64,000 bases of DNA, from assembly GCA_963835885.1 (NCBI GenBank), contig CAWIHF010000027.1, forward strand, positions 62,001-126,000, given 5' to 3'. The first letter of the stretch is position 1; every line of letters begins with the position of its first letter. The notes beneath the pieces are model-generated. The model was not told where the DNA came from. It saw only the letters and a list, made by a program, of their open reading frames with translations, and did no database searches. The translations under genes and the position numbers were made by a program. Source of the DNA: Roseiarcus sp963835885 (GTDB lineage: Bacteria > Pseudomonadota > Alphaproteobacteria > Rhizobiales > Beijerinckiaceae). Positions 47,331-55,770 of the stretch are shown here, piece after piece.

Positions 47331-47651
47331 TCAAGCACGTTTGCCCGTCTCGCCGTCGCGGCGAGCGAGATAGGCGGGAAACGCTGTGTCGAATTCAGGA
47401 AAGTAGCGCCGAATGACGTCGATGTCGAACGCGCCGAGGATCGACTCTTTCGGCTCGCGGTCGAGAAGAAACCCCATCGCCGCCTCAACTGCCCGGGCCG
47501 GGTCGGCCCCGAGCTTCGCGAACCGCGCCGCGTCGTCGGGCGAAACCGTCACCCGGTGGCGGCTTTCGCCGCGCGATTCGCGCACGACGACGTCAAAGGT
47601 CAGTTCGCGGGCGGCATCCGTCGAGACGGCGATCGCAGTCTTACTGCTCAT
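47331..47651 (-). CDS. Conserved-looking small protein upstream of indolepyruvate oxidoreductase
   Basis: Intact 106-residue protein starting MSSKTAIAVSTDAARELTFD. It reads VVVRESRGESRHRVTVSPDD and AARFAKLGADPARAVEAAMG, then FLLDREPKESILGAFDIDVI and RRYFPEFDTAFPAY. It resembles small uncharacterised proteins with a beta-sheet then a helical end (RYFPEF) in alphaproteobacteria; I do not know a function. It ends 32 bases before the oxidoreductase ATG and is therefore likely co-transcribed. Confidence 0.7.
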   Translation of the reverse strand: MSSKTAIAVSTDAARELTFDVVVRESRGESRHRVTVSPDDAARFAKLGADPARAVEAAMGFLLDREPKESILGAFDIDVIRRYFPEFDTAFPAYLARRDGETGKRA

Positions 47652-47732
47652 GGCGGGAGTTTGCATTGGGGAAGGGATTTGACGCGGTTTTTCTCTCTCA
47701 GGGAAGCCCGGCGGGCAAGAGCGCCGCAGCCG

Positions 47733-48466
47733 TCAGCGGGCGAGTTGCCTGGCGAGCGCCAACCATTCCCGTTCGTTCGCCTGGACATAGCGCGGCGCGC
47801 GCCTCAGCGAGCGCACAACCTCTTCGGCGATCGATCGGGCCTGCTCGCGGCGGCCAAGCCGCTCCAGAAGCCGCGCTTCGCGCACACGCGGTTCGGGGCC
47901 CGGAAACCTGCGAGAAACCCGGGCGTAGGCGTCGAGCGCCTCGTCGGGCCGTCCGGCCGCCTCGAGCGCCCGCGCGAAAAGGAGATGCCCTTCGGGCGAA
48001 TGAAGTCGGGAGCCTGGCGCCTCACCTCCTCGAGCGTCGCGACCGCCTCGTCGGCGCGGCCAAGATCGACGAGCGCGCGCGCCTTGCCGATCAGAAAGGC
48101 CGGCTCGTCGCCGAGCGGCCGCGCGAGGATCGCCTCATAGTGCTCGAGCGCCTCCTCCGGCTTGCCGATCTTGAGGCATTCCTCGCCGAGGGCGCTCCGG
48201 TTGGCGACCGTGTCGACGAGGTCGAGTTCGTCGCGCAGCGCGCGGTAGCGGCCGGTCGGATCGAGCGCGCTGACGACCGACCGGCGCGCTCTTTGCACGC
48301 CGAATGAGCCGAACCACTCCGGCGCGAGCTCGAACACGACATAGACGAGGGCGCCGATGCCCGGCAGAAACAGGATCACGAAGCCCCAAGGCATGAACCG
48401 TCCCGTCCTCGCCGCGTGGACGATGAGCAGGACGTCGAGAACGGTGATCAGTAGGCCGGTGTACAA
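47733..48466 (-). CDS. Membrane-anchored TPR protein, frameshifted
   Basis: Starts at TTG 48466 with a strong AGGAGGG box 6 bases away. The first 50 residues hold two membrane segments (TGLLITVLDVLLIVHAAR, FVILFLPGIGALVYVVFEL), like the PLDc_N domain of membrane proteins. Behind it are tetratricopeptide helices: NRSALGEECLKIGKPEEALE, HYEAILARPLGDEPAFLIGK and DLGRADEAVATLEEVRR. After an indel near 48000 more TPR sequence follows (LLFARALEAAGRPDEALDAY). About 244 residues. Likely a scaffold at the membrane; no partner is evident. Confidence 0.75.
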
Positions 48467-48720
48467 AGGGCGCCCTCCTGAGCGCGGCGCAGACTTCGGC
48501 CGTCGCAAGCGCAGGAATTGACAGGATGCGACGAGACCGGAGCGGACATCATAAGCGGCATATGGGAGCGGCGCTGCGCCTCGTCCAGATTGCTGAATTT
48601 CATGAAACAAACCGAGGTCTGCCGCAACCGCCGGTCGACGGGGCTGCTCAAAGAGAGCAGGAACACGCAATCGCCCCAAAGCTCGACTAGGCGGCGTAGA
48701 GGGGTAAAAGGAGTTGGGCG

Positions 48721-49506
48721 GTGATCCATTCTAGCCTCGCGGCTCCCGCGGCCGCGGGCGAAATCCTGGCTGCGACCGATCGCCCGGTCGCACTGTTTCT
48801 CGACGTCGACGGCACGCTGCTCGATATCGCGAACCGGCCCGAGCGGGTTGAGGTCCCGGCGGAGCTCATCGCTTCGCTGGCCCGGGCGGAACGCAAACTT
48901 GACGGGGCGCTTGCGCTCATCACCGGGCGCGAATTCGAAGACATCGACCGCCTGTTCCGCCCATTGAATCTCCGCGCCGCCGCGGTCCACGGCGCCGAGC
49001 TGCGCTTTGCTCCGAACGCCGCGCCGGTCCGGTCGCCCGGGACGGCGGAGCTGCCGGCCACACTTTGGGATAAGCTGACCAACGCGCTCAGCGAATTTCC
49101 CGGAACGTTCGCCGAAAACAAGCGTTACAGTTTCACCGTTCATTTTCGTCTGGCGCCTGAAGCGGAGGCTTCCCTGCGCGAGGCGGTCTGGCGGCTCATG
49201 GAGGCGGAACCGCAGATCCCCGTCGAGGTGATGAACGCGCATAGCGCCATCGAATTGAAGGCGCCTGGATACGACAAGGGCCGGGCGGTCGCATCGTTCC
49301 TCTCCGTTCCCCCCTTCCTCGGCCGCGCGCCAATCTACGTCGGCGACGACACGACCGACGAAGCCGGCTTCGCCGCTGTCTCGTCACGGGGTGGCTTCGC
49401 TTATTCGGTCGGCCAGCCGCGCCCGGGCGCGCGCGGCGTGTTCGCGCACCCGAGCGACGTGCGCGAATGGCTGGCGGAATTCGCGCAATGGAACGGCGAG
49501 CGATGA
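48721..49506 (+). CDS. otsB: Trehalose-6-phosphate phosphatase
   Basis: HAD-fold phosphatase of 261 residues that makes trehalose from trehalose 6-phosphate. Motif I is VALFLDVDGTLLDIANRPER (DVDGT), motif II ALALITGREFEDIDRLF, the substrate cap VHGAELRFAPN, and the last motifs APGYDKGRAVASFL and IYVGDDTTDEAGF. The GTG start at 48721 has an AAGGAG box. First gene of a three-gene trehalose operon; its stop overlaps the next ATG (ATGA). The 250 bases before it hold no recognised gene. Confidence 0.95.
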   Translation: MIHSSLAAPAAAGEILAATDRPVALFLDVDGTLLDIANRPERVEVPAELIASLARAERKLDGALALITGREFEDIDRLFRPLNLRAAAVHGAELRFAPNAAPVRSPGTAELPATLWDKLTNALSEFPGTFAENKRYSFTVHFRLAPEAEASLREAVWRLMEAEPQIPVEVMNAHSAIELKAPGYDKGRAVASFLSVPPFLGRAPIYVGDDTTDEAGFAAVSSRGGFAYSVGQPRPGARGVFAHPSDVREWLAEFAQWNGER

Positions 49507-51308
49507 CGGAAGAGCGGCAGACCCGCAAGCAGAACCTCGATCTTGCCCTTATCGGCAACACCTGCGCGGCGGCGCTGATCGACAGCAACGCGCGCATCGT
49601 CTGGTGGTGTTTTCCGTACTTCGATTCCGATCCGGTTTTTTCCCGGCTGCTCGCGGGGGGCGAGGAGAAGGGGTTTTGCGATGTCGCGCTTGCCGGCCTC
49701 GTCGAGACCAAGTCGCGCTACCTGCGCAACACGGCGATCGTCGAGACGATTCTCATCGACGGCAAAGGCGCGAAAATCCGCGTCACGGATTTCGCGCCCC
49801 GCTTCGATCGATTCGAACGCCCCTATCGGCCTCCGCAGATCATCCGTCGCATCGAGCCGATCGCCGGTCTGCCTCGGGCCGCCATTCGCGTCCGTCCGAC
49901 CCACGCCTATGGCCGTCCGACGACCAACGTGGTCGTGGGCTCGAATCATATCCGCTACGTCGGCGGCGAGCAGGTGATGCGGCTGACAACCAACGCGCCG
50001 CTCTCCTACATCACCAATGAGATCACCTTTCCGCTGACGCGTCCCTTGACCATGATCTTCGGACAGGACGAACCGTTCCTGAGCGGCATCGACGCCACGA
50101 GCGTCGACTTTCTCGAGCGGACGCGAGAACATTGGTTCGAGTGGTCTCGCAACCTCGCGGCGCCCTTCGAATGGCAGTCCGCCGTCATTCGCGCAGCGAT
50201 CACCCTGAAGTTGACCAGCTTCCAGGAGACCGGCGCGATCATCGCCGCGCACACGACCTCGATTCCCGAGGCGCCGCACTCGACGCGGAATTGGGACTAT
50301 CGGTTTTGCTGGCTCAGAGACGCCTATTTCGTGGTCGACGCGCTGAACCGGCTTGGCGCGACGCAAATTATGGAATCCTACATCCATTACATTACGACGA
50401 TCGCGACAGATCCGAAAAACATACAACCGGTGCACGGCATCGTGCCGTTCTCATCGCTCGAGGAGACCACGGCTCCGGACCTCAAAGGGTTCCTTGGGCA
50501 CGGCCCGGTGCGGATCGGCAATCAGGCTGCCTTGCAGATCCAGAACGACGTCTACGGCAGCGTGGTGCTCGCGGCGACGCAGATGTTCGTCGACGAGCGC
50601 CTGCCGATCATGGGCGACGAATTGCTCTACCGTCTGTTGGAAAGACTGGGCGAGCGGGCGTTGTCGCTGGCGTTCGAACCCGACGCCGGACTTTGGGAAT
50701 ATCGCGGACGGGCGCGCGCTCACACCTATTCGGCGACCTTGTGCTGGGCGGCTTGCGATCGGCTCGGCCGGATCGCCCGGCGGCTCGGCATCCTCGACCG
50801 CGCCAAATATTGGGACACTCACGCGATCGGCATGCGCGAACGCATTCTCAGGGAAGCCTGGGACGAGAAGCAAGGGGCTCTGACCGGGGCGTTCGGCGCA
50901 CCGGATCTCGACGCCAGCGTCCTCCTCGTTTCGGAGCTCGGGCTTCTCCCGTCCGGCGACGTTCGCTTCATCAAGACCTGCGAGGCGATCGGCCGCGAAC
51001 TCATGCGCAAGGGCCGGATCATGCGCTATGTCGTGCCCGACGATTTCGGCGCGCCGGAGACGGCCTTCCTGGCGTGCAACTTCTGGTATATCGACGCGCT
51101 GCATCGAATTGGTCGAACCGACGAGGCGCGCGGCTTGTTCGAAGAGACCCTGGCCAGCCGCAACGCTTTCGGGCTGCTGTCGGAGGACATCCACCCCGAA
51201 ACCGGCGAGCTCTGGGGCAATCTGCCGCAGACCTACTCCATGGCGGGCATCATCAACACCGCGACGCGATTGTCGTCGAGTTGGGAGGACGCATGGGCGC
51301 TCGGCTAA
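49503..51308 (+). CDS. GH15 glycoside hydrolase (glucoamylase/trehalase-like)
   Basis: Intact 601-residue cytoplasmic enzyme of family GH15, with no signal peptide. The N-terminal beta domain has LDLALIGNTCAAALIDSNAR and IVWWCFPYFDSDPVFSRLLA. The (alpha/alpha)6 barrel has TRNWDYRFCWLRDAYFVVDA, GLWEYRGRARAHTYSATLCW and GLLSEDIHPETGELWGNLPQ, containing the likely acid/base glutamates. GH15 includes glucoamylases and bacterial trehalases. Placement between otsB and otsA, with overlaps on both sides, makes trehalose or a trehalose-synthesis intermediate the likely substrate. ATG 49503 overlaps the otsB stop. Confidence 0.9.
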   Translation: MTEERQTRKQNLDLALIGNTCAAALIDSNARIVWWCFPYFDSDPVFSRLLAGGEEKGFCDVALAGLVETKSRYLRNTAIVETILIDGKGAKIRVTDFAPRFDRFERPYRPPQIIRRIEPIAGLPRAAIRVRPTHAYGRPTTNVVVGSNHIRYVGGEQVMRLTTNAPLSYITNEITFPLTRPLTMIFGQDEPFLSGIDATSVDFLERTREHWFEWSRNLAAPFEWQSAVIRAAITLKLTSFQETGAIIAAHTTSIPEAPHSTRNWDYRFCWLRDAYFVVDALNRLGATQIMESYIHYITTIATDPKNIQPVHGIVPFSSLEETTAPDLKGFLGHGPVRIGNQAALQIQNDVYGSVVLAATQMFVDERLPIMGDELLYRLLERLGERALSLAFEPDAGLWEYRGRARAHTYSATLCWAACDRLGRIARRLGILDRAKYWDTHAIGMRERILREAWDEKQGALTGAFGAPDLDASVLLVSELGLLPSGDVRFIKTCEAIGRELMRKGRIMRYVVPDDFGAPETAFLACNFWYIDALHRIGRTDEARGLFEETLASRNAFGLLSEDIHPETGELWGNLPQTYSMAGIINTATRLSSSWEDAWALG

Positions 51309-52741
51309 TCATCGTCTCGAATCGAGTCGCGGTCCCCGACCCGCCCGGCGCCCCGCTCGCGGGCGGCATGGTCGTCGCAGTCAAAGCCGCTCTCAAGAAT
51401 CGCACCGGCATGTGGTTCGGATGGAGCGGCGAGGTGACCGACGAACCGACCGGAGAGCCGCGCATCGTCGAAGTCAACAAGGTCACCTATGTCCTGATCG
51501 ACCTGTCGAAGACCGACATCCAGGAATATTACAACGGACTCGCCAACAGCGTGCTCTGGCCAATTCTCCATTACCGGGTCGACTTGCAGGACTATTCGCG
51601 CGCCGACGCGAGCGGCTACATGCGGGTCAACCGCATGTTCGCCGACCGCCTGAGCGGGCTGGTGAGCGAGAGCGACATCGTCTGGATCCACGATTATCAT
51701 CTGATGATGCTTGCCCGCGAACTGCGTTCGCGCGGCCATCGCAACAGGATCGGCTTCTTCCTGCACACGCCCTGCGCGCCGCCGGATATCCTGCAGACCC
51801 TGCCGCATCACCGGGAAATTCTCGGAGGTTTGACCTATTGCGATCTCATCGGCTTCCAGACCGAGAACGACCGCGACAATTTCGGCCATTACCTTTCGAC
51901 CCAGGGCGCAAATCAGACCCGCGGCGGCTATGAGTTCGACGGCCGCTTTGTACGGCTCGGCGCCTTCCCGGTCAGCATCGAGACCAAAGCCTACATGCGG
52001 CTGGCTCGCAACGCCGGTCGATCGGCGATGGTCCAGCTGGTGCGCGAGAGCCTCGGCGGCAACAAGCTCGTGCTCGGCGTCGATCGACTCGACTATTCGA
52101 AGGGCATTCCGGACCGGATCAAGGGGTTCGAACGTTTCCTGGAGCTCAATCCCGAATGGCACGGCAAGGTCACGCTGCTGCAGCTGACGCCGAAGAGCCG
52201 GTCCGACATCAAGCAGTACGGCGACATCGAAGGCGAGGTAACGGGCCTCATCGGCAAGGTCAACGGACGATTTGGCGACGCGGCCTGGACGCCGATCCGC
52301 TACGTCAATCGCTCCTATTCGCGCACGGTGCTCGCCGGCCTGTACCGCGCCGCGGAGGTCGCCATGGTGACGCCTTTGCGCGACGGCATGAATCTCGTCG
52401 CCAAGGAGTACCTCGCGGCCCAGGATCCGAGCGACCCGGGCGTGCTGATGCTGTCGCAGTTCGCCGGAGCGGCGAAGGAGCTCGATCGCGCCCTGATCGT
52501 CAATCCCCACGAGACCGACGCCGTCGCTGCGGCGCTGAAGCGAGCGTTGACGATGCCGCTCGAGGAGCGGTGCGAACGCCACGCGCCGATGCTCGCCCAT
52601 CTGCTGAAGAACGACATCAAGAAATGGGCGAAATCCTACCTGTCGATGCTGATCGACGGGCCACCGTCGCGCGGCCTCCTCGGCGGCATACGCTCGCTGT
52701 TCAAACCCTCGCCGGAGCACACGCCGTTCACCCCCCGGTGA
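51293..52741 (+). CDS. otsA: Trehalose-6-phosphate synthase
   Basis: GT20 enzyme of 482 residues joining UDP-glucose and glucose 6-phosphate. Visible are LIIVSNRVAVPDPPGAPLAG, VWIHDYHLMMLARELRSRG, FFLHTPCAPPDILQTLPHH, VLGVDRLDYSKGIPDRIKGF and the donor site VTPLRDGMNLVAKEYLAAQ. ATG 51293 lies inside the end of the GH15 gene with a perfect GGGAGGA box. Trehalose here probably serves osmotic or desiccation protection. It ends 3 bases before the stop of the convergent reductase gene. Confidence 0.96.
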   Translation: MGARLIIVSNRVAVPDPPGAPLAGGMVVAVKAALKNRTGMWFGWSGEVTDEPTGEPRIVEVNKVTYVLIDLSKTDIQEYYNGLANSVLWPILHYRVDLQDYSRADASGYMRVNRMFADRLSGLVSESDIVWIHDYHLMMLARELRSRGHRNRIGFFLHTPCAPPDILQTLPHHREILGGLTYCDLIGFQTENDRDNFGHYLSTQGANQTRGGYEFDGRFVRLGAFPVSIETKAYMRLARNAGRSAMVQLVRESLGGNKLVLGVDRLDYSKGIPDRIKGFERFLELNPEWHGKVTLLQLTPKSRSDIKQYGDIEGEVTGLIGKVNGRFGDAAWTPIRYVNRSYSRTVLAGLYRAAEVAMVTPLRDGMNLVAKEYLAAQDPSDPGVLMLSQFAGAAKELDRALIVNPHETDAVAAALKRALTMPLEERCERHAPMLAHLLKNDIKKWAKSYLSMLIDGPPSRGLLGGIRSLFKPSPEHTPFTPR

Positions 52742-52744
52742 GGC

Positions 52745-53738
52745 TCAGTACTTCTGGATGCCGATCCATTGCTGTTCAGAGTAGCGCTCGCCGGCGGCGA
52801 AGCCGACCGGCAGGACGCGCTCGAGCTCCGCGAGCCGCGCTGCGTCGAGTTCAAAGTCAGCCGCAGCGGCGCATTCCGCGAGATGGTCGGCGCTGCGTGT
52901 TCCGGGGATCGCCACGATGTGCTGCGCCTTCGCCAGCGTCCAGGCGACGGCGAGCGTCGCGGGCTTCACGCTCCCACGACTGGGCCAGCGCCAGATAGGG
53001 CGGCAGGCGGTCGCGGTTGCGCCGCCAGTTGATCTCCCGAAAGCGCGGATTGGTATGGCGGAAATCCCTTCCGTCGAATGTCTCGACCTCCTGCAGGAGG
53101 CCGCTGAAATAGCCGCGTCCGACCGGCGAAAACGCGACCATGATCGCCCCGGCCTCGGCGCAGGCCTGAATGAGTCCGAGCTCGGGATTGCGCGTCCACA
53201 GCGAGTATTCCGACTGCACGGCCGCGATCGGGTGCACAGAGGCCGCGCGCCGGAGGGTGTCGGGCGCGACTTCGCTGAGGCCGATTGCGCCGATCGTCCC
53301 GGCTTTGACGTGGCGGGCAAGTTCGCCGACGGTGTCCTCGACCGGGATCCGCGGGTCGACCCGGTGGACATAATAGAGGTCGATGCGGTCGACCCCGAGT
53401 CTTTTCAGGGACCCCTCCAGGCTCGCGCGGATGTGTTCGGGACTGTTATCGAACACCCGCCTGCCGTCGGGATCGCGACGGATGCCGAACTTGGTCGCGA
53501 GTGTGATTCTCGAGCGCCGAAGAATGTCCTCGGCCAGGAACTTGCCGATCATCGTCTCGCTGACGCCCTCGCCGTAGACGTTGGCGGTGTCCCAGAAGTC
53601 GACGCCGAGTTCGAGCGCTCGCGCGAGCGCGCGCATCGTCTCGCTCTCGCTCGTCGGTCCGTAGAAGCCGCCGAAACTCATGCAGCCGAACCCGACCGCC
53701 GAAACCGTTCCATGCCGCCCAAAGCCGCGACGCTGCAT
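52745..53738 (-). CDS. Aldo/keto reductase, frameshifted
   Basis: NADPH-dependent TIM-barrel reductase, about 330 residues. It starts MQRRGFGRHGTVSAVGFGCM and has the catalytic Asp/Tyr region VDFWDTANVYGEGVSETMIG, the Lys region ITLATKFGIRR, the His region LYYVHRVDPRIPVEDTVGEL, and AVQSEYSLWTRNPELGLIQA. An indel near 52970 shifts the frame; the NADP-binding end AKAQHIVAIPGTRSADHLAE is in the new frame up to the stop at 52745. It belongs to the AKR group with YghZ/YhdN-like proteins. The substrate is unknown. Confidence 0.9.
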
Positions 53739-53823
53739 CGCCCGCCTCTCGAAATGCCGTTGATCGATGAGGCATTGACTGCGCTGAACGGCCCGGTCAA
53801 GCCGCCTTTCCGTCACGCCAGGG

Positions 53824-54609
53824 CTACAGCTTGGGGGCGGCGGCGGCCTTCTCGATCGCGCTGGCGATCGCATGGGCGAGACAGCGGTAGCCGAGATCGT
53901 TCATGTGCAGGCCGTCGCGCGACAGCAGCGCCCGCGCGTCTTTCGTCCCGCGCTGTTTCATCATCGCGTAGCGTGACAGAACCGGGACATGATCGCGGGC
54001 GCCGATGTCGTCGACGATCTTGACGAATCGTTCGTACCGGGCCTCATCCGCAGCCTTCGGCGTGAATTGCGGGTCGACAAGCAAGAGAGGGACCCGGGCC
54101 GTGCGGGCCGCAGCGACGCCGCTTTCCACCGTGGCTCGAAAAAGCTTCTCGTCGATGCCAACGAGCGCATCGTTGGTGCCGACCTGCCAAATCACCAGTT
54201 CGGCCCAGCGGGTTTTCAAGACGGCTTGCAGGCGCTGCAGGGTCGTGGCGGCCAGTTCGCCGCCGACGCCGGCGTTCTTGACGTCCGCGGCGATGCCGTC
54301 GTCGTGGGTCAGCTCATCCGCAAGTCGCGCCGGATAGGCGTTCGCCGGCGAACTTGCGCCGATTCCCTCGGTAGAAGACGAACCGATCGCCAGAATCTCA
54401 AGCTTGCGGTCTGCGCCGCTATCGAGTTTCGCGAGCTTCGCCACGCTTGAGGCGAGCGCCAAGGCGGCGGCGGGGCAGCCCGCCTCGTCCGCACGCGCCG
54501 ACGCCGCGGCGAAAACGAAAGCCAATGCAACCGCGCTGCACGCTAAAGCGGCTGAGGGGCGGCGGAAGGAAAACCGGCGCCGGAGGGCGGGGCGGAGGTG
54601 TTTCTGCAC
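53824..54609 (-). CDS. Secreted SGNH hydrolase
   Basis: Intact 261-residue esterase-type protein with a signal peptide (FSFRRPSAALACSAVALAFV up to ASARA). Block I is EILAIGSSSTEGIGASS, with GSSS in place of GDSL; block II has NAGVGGELAATTLQRL; block III is IWQVGTNDALVGID; block V is LLSRDGLHMNDLGYRCLAHA with catalytic Asp and His. The GTG start at 54609 lies 67 bases inside the OpgC-like gene upstream. A periplasmic deacylase acting on the product of that acyltransferase is an attractive inference. Confidence 0.85.
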   Translation of the reverse strand: MQKHLRPALRRRFSFRRPSAALACSAVALAFVFAAASARADEAGCPAAALALASSVAKLAKLDSGADRKLEILAIGSSSTEGIGASSPANAYPARLADELTHDDGIAADVKNAGVGGELAATTLQRLQAVLKTRWAELVIWQVGTNDALVGIDEKLFRATVESGVAAARTARVPLLLVDPQFTPKAADEARYERFVKIVDDIGARDHVPVLSRYAMMKQRGTKDARALLSRDGLHMNDLGYRCLAHAIASAIEKAAAAPKL

Positions 54610-55682
54610 TCGATCCAGCGAGCTAATGCGAAAAGGACGGCGACGCCCGCCAATGTGTACGCCAGTCCCGCCAGATGCTCAACCCCTTCAGATGTATAAG
54701 GCGCGGCCGCGACGAGCGCCGCCTGTCCCAGCGTGGTGAGCAGCGAGCCCGCGGCGAAGATCGCAAGACCGTTGCGTCCAAGACTCTGCACCGCGCGACC
54801 GAGCCGCCCGTCGGTTACGCGCGTCAGGCCGGGAGCAATGGCGATAAGATAAGCGAGCGCCGCGAAATGGACGAGCCGCGCCAGCCCGAGGTCCTGCTTG
54901 GCGAGGTCGAGATGGGCCGAAGCCGCATCGCGAAGCCCGGGCGCCAGGCCCGCCCCGCTCGTCGTCGCCAATGCGGCCAGCAGGAGAGTGGCGATGCTGG
55001 CGGCGACCAGCACCGGCGTCGCCCGCGGCGGCCCGTTGCGCCAGACGACGGCGCAGACGAGCCCTACCGTGAAGGCGAGCTGCCAGGCGAACGGATTGAA
55101 AAACCAGCCGCCGGTCTCGGGCCAGTTCGGCAGATGAAGGCCGAAGGCGCGCGAAGCGACGTAGGTTGCCACCGACGACCCGAGCGCCAGGGCGGAATGG
55201 CGCATCGCCAACGCCAGCGCCAGCGGCGCCCACAGCATCAGGACGACGTAGAGCGGCAGGATGTTGAAGTAGCCGAGTTGGTGGCTCAGCACCGCGAGTC
55301 CGGTGAGGCCGGTCATCGGCGAATTGAAGACGAACGACCGGCCGTGAGCTTCGATCAGGTCCTCGACGCCGCTCACCCAGAAGGCCAGCGCGAAAATAGC
55401 CAGCGCCGCGACGGTCAGCGCCATATGCACGCCGTAAAGCTTCAACGCGCGCTGAAGGCAGCCGCGCGCGACGGCCGCGAGGCCATGTTTGCGAGCCCGC
55501 GGCAGATAGACCATTCCAACGGAAACTCCCGAGAGAAAAACGAAAGCCTCGGAACTATCCGAAAGCCCGAAGTTCCTCGGAGTGAAAAATTCGAGCACGT
55601 TGCCCGGTATGTGATCGACGAGGATGGCGATCAGCACGCCGCCGCGCCAGAAATCGATGCTGCCGACCCGCTTTGCGCTCAT
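54543..55682 (-). CDS. OpgC-domain membrane protein (acyltransferase-like)
   Basis: Intact 379-residue polytopic membrane protein of the OpgC family, which in E. coli and rhizobia succinylates periplasmic glucans. It begins MSAKRVGSIDFWRGGVLIAI and LVDHIPGNVLEFFTPRNFGL (the conserved first two segments), followed by SDSSEAFVFLSGVSVGMVYL, a loop, and about ten membrane segments. The C-terminal ALARWIEC and a Pro-rich tail end at 54543 inside the following SGNH hydrolase gene. The glucan synthase genes are not in the window. Confidence 0.87.
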   Translation of the reverse strand: MSAKRVGSIDFWRGGVLIAILVDHIPGNVLEFFTPRNFGLSDSSEAFVFLSGVSVGMVYLPRARKHGLAAVARGCLQRALKLYGVHMALTVAALAIFALAFWVSGVEDLIEAHGRSFVFNSPMTGLTGLAVLSHQLGYFNILPLYVVLMLWAPLALALAMRHSALALGSSVATYVASRAFGLHLPNWPETGGWFFNPFAWQLAFTVGLVCAVVWRNGPPRATPVLVAASIATLLLAALATTSGAGLAPGLRDAASAHLDLAKQDLGLARLVHFAALAYLIAIAPGLTRVTDGRLGRAVQSLGRNGLAIFAAGSLLTTLGQAALVAAAPYTSEGVEHLAGLAYTLAGVAVLFALARWIECRNTSAPPSGAGFPSAAPQPL

Positions 55683-55770
55683 AGGCCCATCTGCTCCAAG
55701 AATCGCGCCACCTCTCGCTCTTTTTCGGCGACTCTCAAAATAGAATTCTTCGTGAACGCCTGTGTCCGGT

